Assembly: GCF_004011695.2 (NCBI RefSeq)
Contig: NC_082415.1
Location: 806,001 to 870,000, forward strand
Length of the DNA: 64,000 nucleotides
Direction: 5' to 3'
Source: Ascochyta rabiei
Lineage: Eukaryota > Ascomycota > Dothideomycetes > Pleosporales > Didymellaceae
Translations under genes and position numbers: made by a program
Part shown: one piece after another, positions 1-10,862 of the stretch
Position numbering within the stretch: position 1 is the stretch's first letter
Layout of the letters: each line of letters starts with the position of its first letter
Notes under the pieces: model-generated
Seen by the model: only the letters and a program-made list of their open reading frames with translations
Databases searched by the model: none
Told to the model about the DNA's origin: nothing

Positions 1-633
1 TTTCGAGCGGCCAGTGACTCGATCCTTGACAATCTGGGCCTCGACAACGGGTCCAATGGTCTCGAAGAAGGAGCGGAGATGGCGTGTCTCGGCACGCTGG
101 GAAATCTGCTGGACGAAGATAGTACGCTTGTCACGATCGTCTTCTGTAGCTTCTGGGGTAGCGGTCTTCTCACGACGGCCTCCCTTGCGCTCCTCACCAC
201 CACGTTGGCGATCGCCAGACCTTTCTCGCTCGCGACGGGGCTTGTCGCCTCGATCACCGCGCGGGGAGCGTGAGCGAGCACGTCCTCCACCACTGTAGTA
301 GTCGCCGCCTCGGTCCCTGCGTCCACCCCGGTATCGGTCGCGCGAGCTGCTGCGGCGGTATCTGTCATCAGCGTCACCGCCTCTGCTTGAACGGGGGCGG
401 CTGTCATCTAGTCGGCGTTGGTCTCGGTCGCGGCTTCTGCGCCTATCGCCTCGGCGGTCACCGCGATCTCTGCTGCGGTCGCGACGGTCGCCTCGGTCAC
501 GGCGGTCACCATTTCGGTCGTCCTTGCGGGCGTCTGAATCGCGTCCCTCGTCGTTGGCGGCCTGCTCGCGGTTCTTCTCCACGTCGCGGGCGGCCTCGTC
601 GAGGAGTGCTTCGATGTCGTTGACAGCAGACAT
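1..633 (-). CDS. SR/RRM splicing factor, RBM39/Rsd1 type (3' part outside window)
   Basis: Reading the minus strand from ATG at 633 gives an open frame to base 1 without a stop, so 211 residues are seen and the C-terminus lies outside the window. Residues 1-30 are acidic and helical. About 40-160 is a low-complexity Arg/Asp/Gly/Ser region rich in RD, RG and SR dipeptides. From about 175 an RRM begins (RNP2-like TIFVQQI, then HLRSFFETIGPVVEAQIVKD). An RS-rich head followed by RRMs is the layout of RBM39/CAPER and S. pombe Rsd1, which bridge U1 and U2 snRNPs; other RS-RRM splicing factors are possible because the diagnostic later RRMs are missing. Nuclear pre-mRNA splicing is the inferred role. 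No intron is needed in the visible part. Confidence 0.8.
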   Translation of the reverse strand, partial: MSAVNDIEALLDEAARDVEKNREQAANDEGRDSDARKDDRNGDRRDRGDRRDRSRDRGDRRGDRRRSRDRDQRRLDDSRPRSSRGGDADDRYRRSSSRDRYRGGRRDRGGDYYSGGGRARSRSPRGDRGDKPRRERERSGDRQRGGEERKGGRREKTATPEATEDDRDKRTIFVQQISQRAETRHLRSFFETIGPVVEAQIVKDRVTGRSK

Positions 634-1266
634 GTTGGTGCGAGTCCTAGCTCTCGATAAGTTGCGTCGGTTGGGGTGCTGGGCGCAGTCACAGTGCAGG
701 CGAGGTGCGATGTACGAAGTAGTCGCGGCAAGCCTTGAGGATGAGATATTATATTGCGGACTGAGTGTGTGCGGAAGGCAGCTAGTACTTGAAGCACTTT
801 TTCGATGACAATTGGTCGTATGGAACCCTGTCACGGTCGGTAACTAAGCCTGGCGGTGCGCGCAAAACCTGCAGTCGGTGGTGAGGTGCAGGTGGGAAGA
901 GGCTGGGCAGGCATTTGAGTTGGTGTCTGGACCGTTCGCAACTAGCGTGGGTGGCGACCGAAACCTGGAAAGGGCCCTTGAGCGAGCAGCCAGATATGGA
1001 CACGTGAAAACAACATTCCCCACTGACGGAGACGACAACTTCACTCATAAAGGCCCAGCAAAATCACAGCTGATTTGAAACGAACGGCGTGCGCTGATAC
1101 GCACATTAACATTACTATAGCTATACATACATACGTAATCGTAAAATAGGATCTGCTCCCAACCAGAGACGTGCCCCCAGTGTGTCATAAATAAGTCTTA
1201 CAGAACCCCAGCGCCAATCCAACGTTGTACGTGCAGAAGAATCGCCCTTGCCTCTGAGTGTGGCGT
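634..1266. other. intergenic, promoter of the RBM39-like gene
   Basis: 633 bp between two minus-strand genes. It must hold the promoter of the RBM39-like gene and the 3' UTR of the hydroxylase gene. Frames here lack coding character; an AT-richer stretch near 1100-1160 is the likely 3' end region of the hydroxylase transcript. Nothing else is seen. Confidence 0.5.
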
Positions 1267-2512
1267 CTATGTCGTCTTGATGACCTTCGGCGATCCCATC
1301 TCCAACTCAGTCCCAAAAACCCAGTCCCAAAAGCGGCTGGTGACGCCGAAGCCATTTTGGTAGTCCGCAAAGTGATGCTTGAGGTGGTACTTCTTTAGCT
1401 CCTGGTACCAGGGGGGAAGCTTCTGGTGGTGAAGGAAGTAGTGAGTCAGGTCGTAGAGCGTGTAGCCAAAGACACCGCCGCAGTACGCAGCTGTTGCCGC
1501 GTACCAGTTATGGAAGAACACAGTGTGTGCAAATTTCCAGAATGGCGCCGCAAGCGCTGCAAACAGTGTGGGAGGCATGACTAGCCTGTACTTGTCCATG
1601 GGAAGGTAGTGGTGGATGCCATGGAGGAGGAAATGTAAAGTGAGGGCGGCGCGGTTGTTAGGTAGATGGCTATCAAAAGCTTAGCAACATTATCAAACAG
1701 TCGTCGGGATGTGCTTACTCGTCAAGATGGAACAAGCATCGATGTAGGACGTATTCGATAATTGTCCAGAACGCCAGTCCAAACACCCAGTAACCTGCAA
1801 GAGCGGGAGTACTCAGGTCGCCTTGAGAAGCAATGTACGTCACACCTGTAACCACGGGCCACCATAGTGTAGGTACTACCCACCAAGGCGTCTTGCTCAA
1901 TGGCTCCAGGAAGTTGCCAAACAGTGGAGCCGAGTCACCTCCCTTGTAGTGGCGTGGTCGGTGGACCTGCTCGAGGTAGAAGTCCTTCTCAAACCCGCCA
2001 TTCCAGACTTGCATGAGTAGTGGCTTGCTGAGGTCGAGGAACTTGTGCTGCTTGTAGTCGATGCTGGGGTCGGTTTCGCGAGAAAGGTCGTCGGCGGACG
2101 ACATGCCCGTCGCAGCATAGAGTGGTTTTTGGTTCTGTTCCATGCCTTTGAGTTCAATCTTGCCCACCTCTGAAGGAGGCAGAGGAACGATTTCGTACGG
2201 CTTGTTGCTCTTGGTAACAGCATCCATGACCTCCTCGCCAGCTACGAACCCAATCAAGCACTCATCCAGGATCTCATATGCAGAGTCTGAATGGGTGTGG
2301 GAGACCTCATCCTTCAGAATCTCTGTAATGTCCTTGCCGCCGTACTCGAGGATGAGCTCGCCGCCGCCTGGATGCCCGTCGAGAAAGTCTGTGACATCGT
2401 ACACCTTGGTGCCGACTGTAACGTAGCAACTCTTCTCGTTGTTGTGCGCCTGCACATCGGCGGTCGGAATCGTCGGAAGGCTGCGGACTGGCATGGTAGT
2501 GGTTGTAGACAT
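1267..2512 (-). CDS. scs7: fatty acid 2-hydroxylase (ceramide VLCFA hydroxylase), Scs7/FA2H type
   Basis: Two exons, 2512-1719 and 1669-1267, with a 49-bp intron (1718-1670); 398 residues, close to yeast Scs7 (384). The N-terminal cytochrome b5 domain (about 15-100) shows the haem motif GHPGG at residue 47 and a second His in VSHTHSD. The C-terminal di-iron hydroxylase domain carries the His boxes EYVLHRCLFH, LHFLLHGIHH, THYFLHH and KYHLKHHF among hydrophobic segments. The enzyme adds the 2-OH to the very-long-chain acyl group of inositol phosphorylceramides and glucosylceramides in the ER, with electrons through its own b5 domain. The ATG at 2512 is preferred over upstream in-frame codons because b5 homology starts soon after it. 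The second exon starts at 1669 so that the reading passes from HLD into DHLPNNRAAL. Confidence 0.93.
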
Positions 2513-3951
2513 GCAGTCGGATTGCTGAGCGTAAGAGCTCACGCGATCGCGAAGTAGGAGGAGGAGGGTTGTGGAATCGATTCGAGGCTGCGGGGCGCAG
2601 ATGACTGCTTTGAAGGTTATTGCCACCACAGTAAACAGGCTGGAGGCAGAGGGAGGAAAAGAGACAGGTAGGCGCAGCTGAATGCAGTGCCTGTAGGTAT
2701 AAGGGGGGTTAAGAAGTATAAAGCAGCAGAGAGAGACGCTGCGATGAAAAGTACCGTAAGATTGCGCAGAGAGCAACGGGTATCGTTAATTGTCAGGAGA
2801 GCCAAGCGATCGGTCGCGTCGGGCAGATCAGCACAGCGTGGCGAGACATCCCGGGCCCTGGAGCTTTGCGCCTTCCACTCTCCGAGCCATCGTTTCATTG
2901 GCGAAGCCAGTGCAAATCGTGCAATGGACCGAGAATCGTCGTCCAGCAGAGATGACGCGGAGTCTCGAAAGCTCCTCTTACTATGAAATCATGCCTTTCT
3001 TAGGTAATTTCCCTCGAAAAGCTCACATTATGATCGTGCCTTGATCGGATTCCGCCAGATGCTCTGGTTTACTTCAGGCGCGTACCTTTACTGCTTCGAG
3101 TGCAGTGTGGCATCTAGCATCAAGACCGATGTCCTGAATCCAGCGCGAGACTCTTGTATGAGCTGGATGTCGCTGCTTGCCCTACGATTGCGATTGCAGC
3201 AGTATGTATATCGCGTTGCAACTGGTAGCAGCGCATACAATTATGGAACGCTGCTGTAGTACTGGTCTGATGGAAATTGTCCTGCGTTTTCATGCCCAAT
3301 ATCCACCATGCCATGCCTTCTTGGCAAGCTAAGCTCCATGTGGATCTGTGATCTGTTTACCTCGCGGAGCACCAAATCTGAAGACAGAAACCAGCCCCTG
3401 GAGTTTTACAAATGCTTCGACGTGGACAATTGGGTACCATATCTAGCGATGACCAACGTTTGCTCCAGGTATGTCAGCAGCATTGGGTATCTGTCGATAT
3501 CTTCTTGCAGCTGACCTTTCAATCTCCTCACGTCAGCCACCCCACTACATTCGAAAGCACCCACTATACATCTCTCATCTGCTCACGTATCTGATCGATT
3601 CCCCCTGTTTTTGATGATTTGTTCATATCCAAGGAGTGCGCCGGTCGATCGCGGCCAACCATCTGCAAAGGCAGCGGACGCGTGATGAAAACATTATCGA
3701 GCGCCATATGTACGACTTCCTAATCTTCGTCAAACAAGCTCACGAGTGGCACGAGGCTAGCCCAATTAGTACCTGTGACAGTCAGCATGGGCGCGTCTTA
3801 CTGCTTGTCGAAAGCCTGAAAGACCGCGACGTAAGCAATGCTGGTGTACTGCAGTATATAAGGCCAGCGTAATCACTACTGACATCTCAGTATCCTTCTG
3901 GTTCTTTTGTTGATTGTTTTCTCCTGTTCCAATCCTCTCAGCAATTCGACA
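2513..3951. other. intergenic divergent promoter region
   Basis: 1.4 kb between the hydroxylase gene (minus) and the glycosyltransferase gene (plus). Short frames occur on both strands but none has an initiator context, splice structure or recognisable domain. It should contain two promoters; a TATA element lies near 3855. Confidence 0.5.
3855..3862 (+). promoter_or_regulatory. TATA box of the UDP-glycosyltransferase gene
   Basis: TATATAAG, 90 bp before the ATG at 3952, in an otherwise unremarkable sequence. Position and match fit a core promoter TATA element. Confidence 0.5.
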
Positions 3952-5601
3952 ATGCCGTCTGCATCGTTATTACTCGTGGGGCTTTTGCCACTGATTGCCT
4001 TGTTCTATGTTCAATATTCGAACGTGTTCTCGCCAGCCTTTACGCTCAGCAAGAATGCCATGCCTATACCACGTTCGAAGACACCTATAATCATGGCCTC
4101 CACACCGGCCTTCAGGTTAGTCAATGATCTTTCCGTTATTCGAATAGATAGGTAACTGTTACTCCCAAGCCATATGGAAAAGATCACCACCATAGCTGAA
4201 GGCCTTATTCAATTAGGCTATCCAATCATATTCCTTACCGGTCCTGACTTCAAGGATCATATTGAGTCGATTGGTGCGACGTACGTTCCTATAGAAGGCA
4301 AGGGCTTCGGAATGATGGCCGAAGATAAGATGGCTACATTTCTGAGCTTGCAAGGTGATGAGTTAGAGATCTTCGCCTTCAACACAATCTTCATCGATGA
4401 GATCCCGGCGCAACATCGCACTCTTCAACGAACGTTTAACGAGGTGCGCGAGAAGTATGGACAAGAGCAGCCACTCATATACATCGCCGACTGTACATTT
4501 GGTGGTCTCGCACCCGTCATGCTGGGTGTACCCGGTATTCGACCAGATGCAGCCATGTCTATTGGGCTAGCCCCCTACCCAGCTGCCAGTAACGATACAT
4601 TCCCCTTCAGATCTGGTCGCCACCCAGACACCAGCGCAGACTCTAAGCAAATCCATTTTGAGGCGCAGCAGGCGCAGTACATCAGTTATCCTGACAGCGA
4701 GTGGAATAAGCACACCCGAGAAGTTTTGGAGAAAATGGGCGCCACGAGATCATCTCCCAGCATGTTCGACATGTTTGTGGCTGCGTCAGACGTGTATCTC
4801 CAGTACGGTGTTCCTGAGTTTGAATACCCAAGGAGTGACCTCCGACCTAATCTGAAGTTTACCGGTGCACCAGTCAATGTTGGCATTGCCGAGCGTGCTC
4901 TACCTGAATGGTGGGGCGACGTCCTTGAGGCGAAAAAGGCAGGAAAGCACATCGTAGCTGTTACCTCCAGCACGGTCGTATTTGACAACAATGTCCTGAT
5001 TATACCAGCACTAGAGGCACTGAAGGATCGAGACGATGTGCTCGTCATTGCTACGCTTGTGACTTCCGATGTGGAACAGCTTGAGTTTAAGATACCCGAG
5101 AACGCGAGAGTTACAAAATTCTTTCCTCTCGATCTAGCTCTCCCCGAGGTTTGCAAAGCTTCTATTGCGTCTTCAATGCCAGTACTCACTTCGTGCAGGT
5201 ATCTGTTTTGATCACCAACGGTGGCTATGGCACGATTCAACAAGCGCTACGAGCAGGCGTTCCCATGATTGTCTCAGGAGTAGGTCAAGATAAATCTCAC
5301 ACTGGGGCTTTGATCAATTACATCGGCAACGGCATCTACCATGCTGTGCACCAAACCAACTCGGAGATTCTCAGCGTTGCATTTGCGGAGATACTGAAGA
5401 ACCAAACTTATAGGTATAGCGCATCCTACTTTGTGTTGGTACGTTTTGGTTGTTCGAGTGCTGACTTGGTATAGGGTGAAATCGGAAGCCATCGCCCAGG
5501 AATACAAGAAGTACAATGCCATAGAGATTGCGGACGCACAGATACAGCAAGTACTGAAGGAAAAATTGCCTTCGAAATCCTGGCTCGCAGGTTGGATGTA
5601 G
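3952..5601 (+). CDS. family 1 UDP-glycosyltransferase (membrane-anchored)
   Basis: Four exons: 3952-4115, 4170-5148, 5199-5413, 5475-5601; introns of 54, 50 and 61 bp; all phases agree and give 494 residues. Residues 1-30 form a hydrophobic N-terminal anchor or signal. The acceptor-binding half starts with PAFSHMEKITTIAEGLIQLG, the first splice restoring the usual S/G-H-x of GT1 enzymes. The donor-binding half has the signature region LITNGGYGTIQQALRAGVP, followed by QDKSH where GT1 enzymes usually have DQ or N. GT1 enzymes move a sugar from a UDP-sugar to small hydrophobic acceptors such as sterols, polyketides or phenolics; the acceptor is not predictable here. Intron 2 has an unusual donor (GTTTGC). 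The gene converges on the TauD-type dioxygenase gene 259 bp away and may belong to a small metabolic cluster. Confidence 0.88.
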
Positions 5602-5860
5602 TACGGTGAACGTACCGACGCACATAGTTCCAATGGCAAGGAAGTCAAGCAGATCGAATTCCCTACTCCTGACCCTGGCGCAGATGTACCTCCACAAGAG
5701 TGGCCCTCTCTACGTGAGTGATGCTTGTAGCTACTATGATCTGACTCTTTCCATGTTGTAGAGATAGTGCCATCTCGTGTGTACATGGACTTCAAAAGAC
5801 GTGGTACCAAAGTTTGCAATGATCGTCGTGGAAGATTACGTACGTGCCTCTACATTTCAG

Positions 5861-7015
5861 TCATGTGCGAACATCTCCGTTTGTACTTTCGAAGTCTTTC
5901 CTCCCCTCAATTATACGCTTGCCTTCGCCGTAATCCTTGATTCTATCCCTCTGATCCCACAAGGCTGCAAGCACCACCCTCTGCCCCGCCCATGGCTTTC
6001 TCGAGTGCATAACAGCGTAATTGTCAAGAAGTACAACGTCGCCCTCCTGCCATTCTATATCGACCTGCATCTCTTCTGCCAGGTTCAACGCGAGCTCCAG
6101 ATCGGTAGTCGCAATTGGCGAGCCATCACCGTACGTTGGCAGTGGATGATATGCACCATCGTCTCCAAGGAAGGGTGGTTCCGTTGCGCCATGATGCCGA
6201 GAGCGACCGTACGCTGAGGTAAGGTTGCCAAACCACGTTGGCAGGCCTGTGGAGGTGTGTTGGCGTATGATGGGAACTATGTGAGTTACGCTTAGACCAC
6301 CGTCGTCGTGCCATTGAGACAGGTTACTCTGTCGCTTGACTTCGGCTTCGATCTTTCGTCGTATAGTGTCCTCGTCATCGCCTTCAGTAATGTGCTGACC
6401 ATATGCTGTGAAAACGCTCGCGCCAGTCGTTGAGGTGACCTGCTGACAGCCATATCTGTACACGTACCGTACTCCTTTGATTAGTAGTTGTTGGTAGAAA
6501 TCTGGTGCCGCTGCCTTTAGTCTATAGGCGAGACCGATGCTAGAGATTATAGGCGTTGCACCACCGCTTTCAGGCACCTGAAGGCTCGCGAAGGTCAACC
6601 ACGCCGGATTATGTGTAGACCAGCCGTACTCGTTGTGCGGCCAGATCGGCAGCTCTGGCGGCCCTTCGTTCGCTGTTTTGACATTTGGAGCAAGTACGGT
6701 ACGGATTGGCGGACGGCCGACTTCTTCGTGCGGTGCAAACCCAAAAGCATGAGCAATACGACTGTAATCCTCGGCGGTCTTGATTGGGAGTCCTCGGAGT
6801 AACACTGCTCCTCCGTGTTGCTGGATGAGGTCGAAGATTTTCCCTGACTTGCTGAGAAATTCCAGATGTGTTACGGCCTCGTCGAGGGTGGATTTCCATC
6901 CAGACACTGTCTGCAATACTAGCGGGAAAGAGAGATCTTCATAGTATCCGAACAGCGAGGTCCATTGTTGTCCGTCAGATTGGACAGCATCAAAGTTCTC
7001 AATCGATAGGGGCAT
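5861..7015 (-). CDS. TauD/TfdA-family Fe(II)/2-oxoglutarate dioxygenase
   Basis: Single exon, 384 residues. The non-haem iron site is visible as HNE (H127, E129) and the distal His in VMHSRKPW (H337), followed eight residues later by the Arg of GQRVV that binds 2-oxoglutarate in this fold. The segment GAVLLRGLP near 70 is typical of the TauD/clavaminate-synthase-like fold. Such enzymes hydroxylate, desaturate or epimerise small substrates while decarboxylating 2-oxoglutarate. No signal peptide is seen, so a soluble cytosolic enzyme is likely. It lies tail to tail with the glycosyltransferase gene and head to head with the UNC93-like transporter gene; the spacing suggests coordinated accessory metabolism, which remains an inference. 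Confidence 0.92.
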   Translation of the reverse strand: MPLSIENFDAVQSDGQQWTSLFGYYEDLSFPLVLQTVSGWKSTLDEAVTHLEFLSKSGKIFDLIQQHGGAVLLRGLPIKTAEDYSRIAHAFGFAPHEEVGRPPIRTVLAPNVKTANEGPPELPIWPHNEYGWSTHNPAWLTFASLQVPESGGATPIISSIGLAYRLKAAAPDFYQQLLIKGVRYVYRYGCQQVTSTTGASVFTAYGQHITEGDDEDTIRRKIEAEVKRQSNLSQWHDDGGLSVTHIVPIIRQHTSTGLPTWFGNLTSAYGRSRHHGATEPPFLGDDGAYHPLPTYGDGSPIATTDLELALNLAEEMQVDIEWQEGDVVLLDNYAVMHSRKPWAGQRVVLAALWDQRDRIKDYGEGKRIIEGRKDFESTNGDVRT

Positions 7016-7698
7016 GGCAAGTAAGGTCCTGACAAGTGTTTGTGACGAAGATATTCAAGGAAGAGAAATCTATTTCTTGACATGTACGGACTGAGACTTA
7101 GGCATGCAGGAGCTCATGCGATAACTGTTGATAGGCATTCGCGAGACTAATGAATGCCGGTCAGTCCGTTCCGAGGGCTGATCCGAATGCCTATGTTTCC
7201 CCACTGATAGGTAGGCTGCAACGTGCACAGAGGAAAGTAACCCTCGATGCGAATTGCAACGCAATCCAAAGTTGTGATGACGTGACTCCTCATCTTTCCG
7301 CCCTCACGAATGCTTGTTCTAAATAAGCATTGAGGAATTGCCAGGAAGGACCTAGCTCGGAACGCTAACGAGTGAATAGTCGAGGAGTCTCTCGCTTACT
7401 GGCTTGGTCTACGTGCAAACATGCCGATCGACCGCTCTACTTCGTCGACTTCTTTTAAATCCATGCTGCTACTAGGTTTATGACTGCGCTGGCTGAATGG
7501 TTGTTGAGCGATAATCGGATAGTGCCATCACCATAAAATCCTGCAAAGCACGCCATACGGAACATCAATAGTGGAGGTCGGAACGAGAGAAGCAAGACTG
7601 ATCTGCATCATGAATTAGTAGTTCAACGTTTAGCTACATTCCCAAGTTTTTTGTTTGTCGATTACCTTTGGCTTTCCATCCGAGGCCGAATCCAAATC
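7016..7698. other. divergent promoter region (dioxygenase / UNC93-like transporter)
   Basis: 683 bp between oppositely transcribed genes. No coding frame is supported. It must hold both promoters; no clear TATA element or repeated operator stands out. Confidence 0.5.
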
Positions 7699-9271
7699 AT
7701 GGCAGAAGCTATCAAACGCCTTTCTATCACTGAAGAGCAACAACAGCCAGCACCGCTCTCAGTGGCTGTTGATGATGACAGTCCATACCGTTGGTTCAGA
7801 GGTGTATTATTCCAAGCTACTGTAGTCGGTCTTTGTGCATTCGCAGCTCCGGGGCTATGGAACGCAATGCAGTCTGTTGGCGCTGGTGGTCAGCAATCTC
7901 CGTACTTAGTAATGTAAGTATCTCGCTACGTTTCCAAAGCAAATGCATGCTCACTATCACAGGGCCGGTAACTCGGTGCTCTTTACCCTTATGACGTTTA
8001 CTTGTCTCAGTGGATCCGTCCTCATCAACCACGTTGGCATGCGACACACCATGGCTCTGGGTACGACTGGGTACGCTCTCTATTCCGCTGCATTGTACCA
8101 GAATAATAGATATGGTACACAATGGTTCATTTACCTTGGATCTGCAGCTTGCGGCATCACTGCTGGTTTCTTCTGGGCTGCGGAAGGTGCAATCATGCTA
8201 AGCTACCCACCGCCTGAGAGCCGTGGCAGGTATCTTGCGTATTGGCTTGCGTATCGAAATAGTGGCGCAATCCTGGGAGGTGCGATCAATCTAGCATTCA
8301 ATTACAGTGGCAAGAAGCTTGGTAAGTTAGATTGGAAGACTTACATTGTGTTCGTCGTGCTGCGTAAGTTGCTCAGATCTTCCCGAAATGGTCCCTCGTA
8401 CTGAGGACAAGGCACAGAATGTCTTGCTCCAGCGGTCGCGATGTTGCTGTCAAACCCTGAGAAAGTTCAACGTAAGAATGGAACCAAGGTCAAACTCATG
8501 CCGAAGATTCCAGCGAAGGTCGAGTTCGCGGAGACCTTGAAGTTGCTCCTTCGAAAAGAAATGCTGCTGCTGTAAGTCTCTCCGAGCTATCAGTAAGATG
8601 GAGTCTGACCCATTAGTATTCCTTACTTCTGCTACGTCACTTGGTCGCTGCCATACATCGGCTCTTACATGTCGCTGTACTTCTCGGTCCGGTCTCGAGC
8701 ACTTACCTCACTTGCCACAGCACTTGCGCAAGTTCTCGCGACAGGAATCCTGGGGTCTTTCCTCGACTGGGAACTATTGACACTTAACCAGAGGGCCCGT
8801 TTTGGCTTCCTAGGCATAATGGTCTTGAGCGGCGGAGTATGGGTGTGGGCCGTTGTCATCCAATACAAGTACCAAAGGAGTAGACCAGCACTTGACTGGA
8901 CGGACAGTCAGTTTGGCGAAGGTTGGGCTCTGTACGTGTTTCAGCAGGTCGAGTTCGCGCTGACGTACAACTACGGCTACTGGCTCATTGGCTTCCTTGC
9001 TAAAAGACCTGTAGAGGTTGTCAGATATTCCAGCGTTGCGAGAGGTGTTGAGGCCGCTGGACAATGCATCGCAAGTGGAATTAGTTCTACCAAAGCTGCG
9101 CCGATAGTCTCAGCCGGACTCATAATGGCGTGGTGGGGTATTGCGCTTCCAGCAGGGTTCCTGGTTGTGTGCAAAGTTGGGATCGAGCATGTTGGAGCTG
9201 AGGGCTACGTTCCTGAGAAGACACCAGCAGACGACGAGGCTGGCTCTGTAGCTGACCGGATTAAAAAGTAG
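7699..9271 (+). CDS. UNC93-like major facilitator superfamily membrane protein
   Basis: Four exons: 7699-7913, 7963-8363, 8418-8571, 8617-9271; introns of 49, 54 and 45 bp; 474 residues with consistent phases. After a polar N-terminus (about 30 residues) comes YRWFRGVLFQATVVGLCAFA, the usual start of TM1 in fungal UNC93/DUF895 proteins, then NAMQSVGAGGQ and about ten further hydrophobic segments. The conserved loop between TM4 and TM5 reads YPPPESRGRYLAYWLAYRNS. The C-terminus is charged and cytosolic. The family has the MFS fold; fungal members are mostly uncharacterised and several sit in secondary-metabolite clusters. The divergent dioxygenase and nearby glycosyltransferase make export or import of a modified small molecule a reasonable guess. 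Confidence 0.9.
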
Positions 9272-10862
9272 ATGCGTGGATCGAGAAAAAAAAAAGAACA
9301 CAAGATGTGTTTGACAACAGGGCGAAAGCACCACACTCTAAAAGCATAGCTTTCTCTAGTTAACGTGGTATTTGATTGATCAGACACCAGCAGTCTTGGA
9401 CAAATCTTCAGTTCGTCGTAGCCTATCACGTTGGCCTTCTTCAGCACGACAGATCTAGTTGACTAGAAGACTTTAGCACTGCTCTTAAATCTCGAAAATG
9501 ATCAGTTGTGGTATTTGAACAGGATTTCCTTGGCTAGCGACATTGGTAGGTTGTGAGCAGGGGTGCAACAATGGCTTCAACACTCCTGTCAGGCTCAGTA
9601 GTACGTAAATATTTATGAAATCCAACAGATCTTGATGGATTTGGTGATCTGGGGTATATTGCAGCTGTTTGCGCCACGTAACTCGATCGATAAGCTTTAT
9701 AAGCTTCATGTTTCTCCCTGAGTGATCCATGACCGCTAAAATTTCAGCACAATGGAGCTGTCACTCATGTTAAATATCCCGTCCACTTGAATACGAGACA
9801 TAGATTATGTTGATCTTTCTTCAAGTCCTTCGATATCGTACAGTGCTCATCTTTATGGGCCTCATCCAATGTCATCAAATCTTGCATCGCAGTATTCGCG
9901 CCCCATGCCCATTTTCTGCCAGTATGTAGCAGCACCCTAGCTTATAGCAACAAGTGCAAGTACTTCTTGCCTTTTTTTTTTATCTTCGTAATGTAGGCAG
10001 AGCTGTGCCTTAACACGTACGCAAGAGATCCTTACGCATAGTGCTCATAGCTGTTCCCCTATATGCTGCGAGGTTGAAGGTTGCGGAATCAAATTTTTGC
10101 AAACTAAGAACACCGTGTCGCTGATCTGTAGCAGATCTACAGGGCGTGCTGGGATGTTTTAGTATGTTAACAGTTCAAAGGTGTGGTGTTCTAGGCCTCA
10201 GCTTTAATCGACGACGCCACATCGTCATCTTTCTACGGCAACTCATGTGCCTGAAGATCTTTGTCAATCTTGGAACAAGTCTCACCGCCACTCTCATCAC
10301 GAAGCCATGATTGAGAATTTCCCTCTTGTACCTTGACGACAACTGCACCACTGTTGGCTGCATTCATTTGACTCTGAAAACCACTTCACGTACGGCATTT
10401 CAAATATGGTGCAGAAGCGCTAAGGAACCCCAAATACTCTTTGTTGTAAGTCTGCAGAACGAAGGCCGAGACCTAAAAGCTACCGCACTAGCAGCCTTTG
10501 CGAAGCTGTTAGGCCGCACACTTAATCTTGCTTAAGCCAGGAGGGCTAGCCATCGAGAACGTGGCTGGCTGAAGGTTACTCTTTTAGGTATATTGTCCTC
10601 AAAGTCTTGCCTTCTACTGCTGCAACCAATACCAATAGAGACGAAGAAGCCCTGAAAAGGGTTTGGTGCGTACCTCTAGTAAAGTCGAGATTATGTTCAG
10701 CTTTGCCAGGCGCAGATCGCTGGACACCACTGTGATAGCATGTCGGTTCCACGAGGCACCTGCTTGTAAATGATAAAAGGCCAACATTCTCGCATCTTCG
10801 TACAGTTAGTATGATCCTTGAGACTTAACTTCTTCTTTAGTTATCAGTTGGAAACTCTTAAG
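9272..10862. other. gene-poor interval
   Basis: 1.6 kb between two plus-strand genes. No frame shows splice structure, homology or composition that supports a gene. It contains short A/T runs (9288-9296, 9972-9981) and otherwise unstructured sequence; the last few hundred bases should act as promoter of the next gene. Confidence 0.45.

Noticed and set aside
524..808. Plus-strand frames opposite the RBM39-like gene
   Set aside because: They are mirror readings of the Arg/Asp/Gly-rich coding sequence; the minus-strand frame is open, has an ATG and an RRM.
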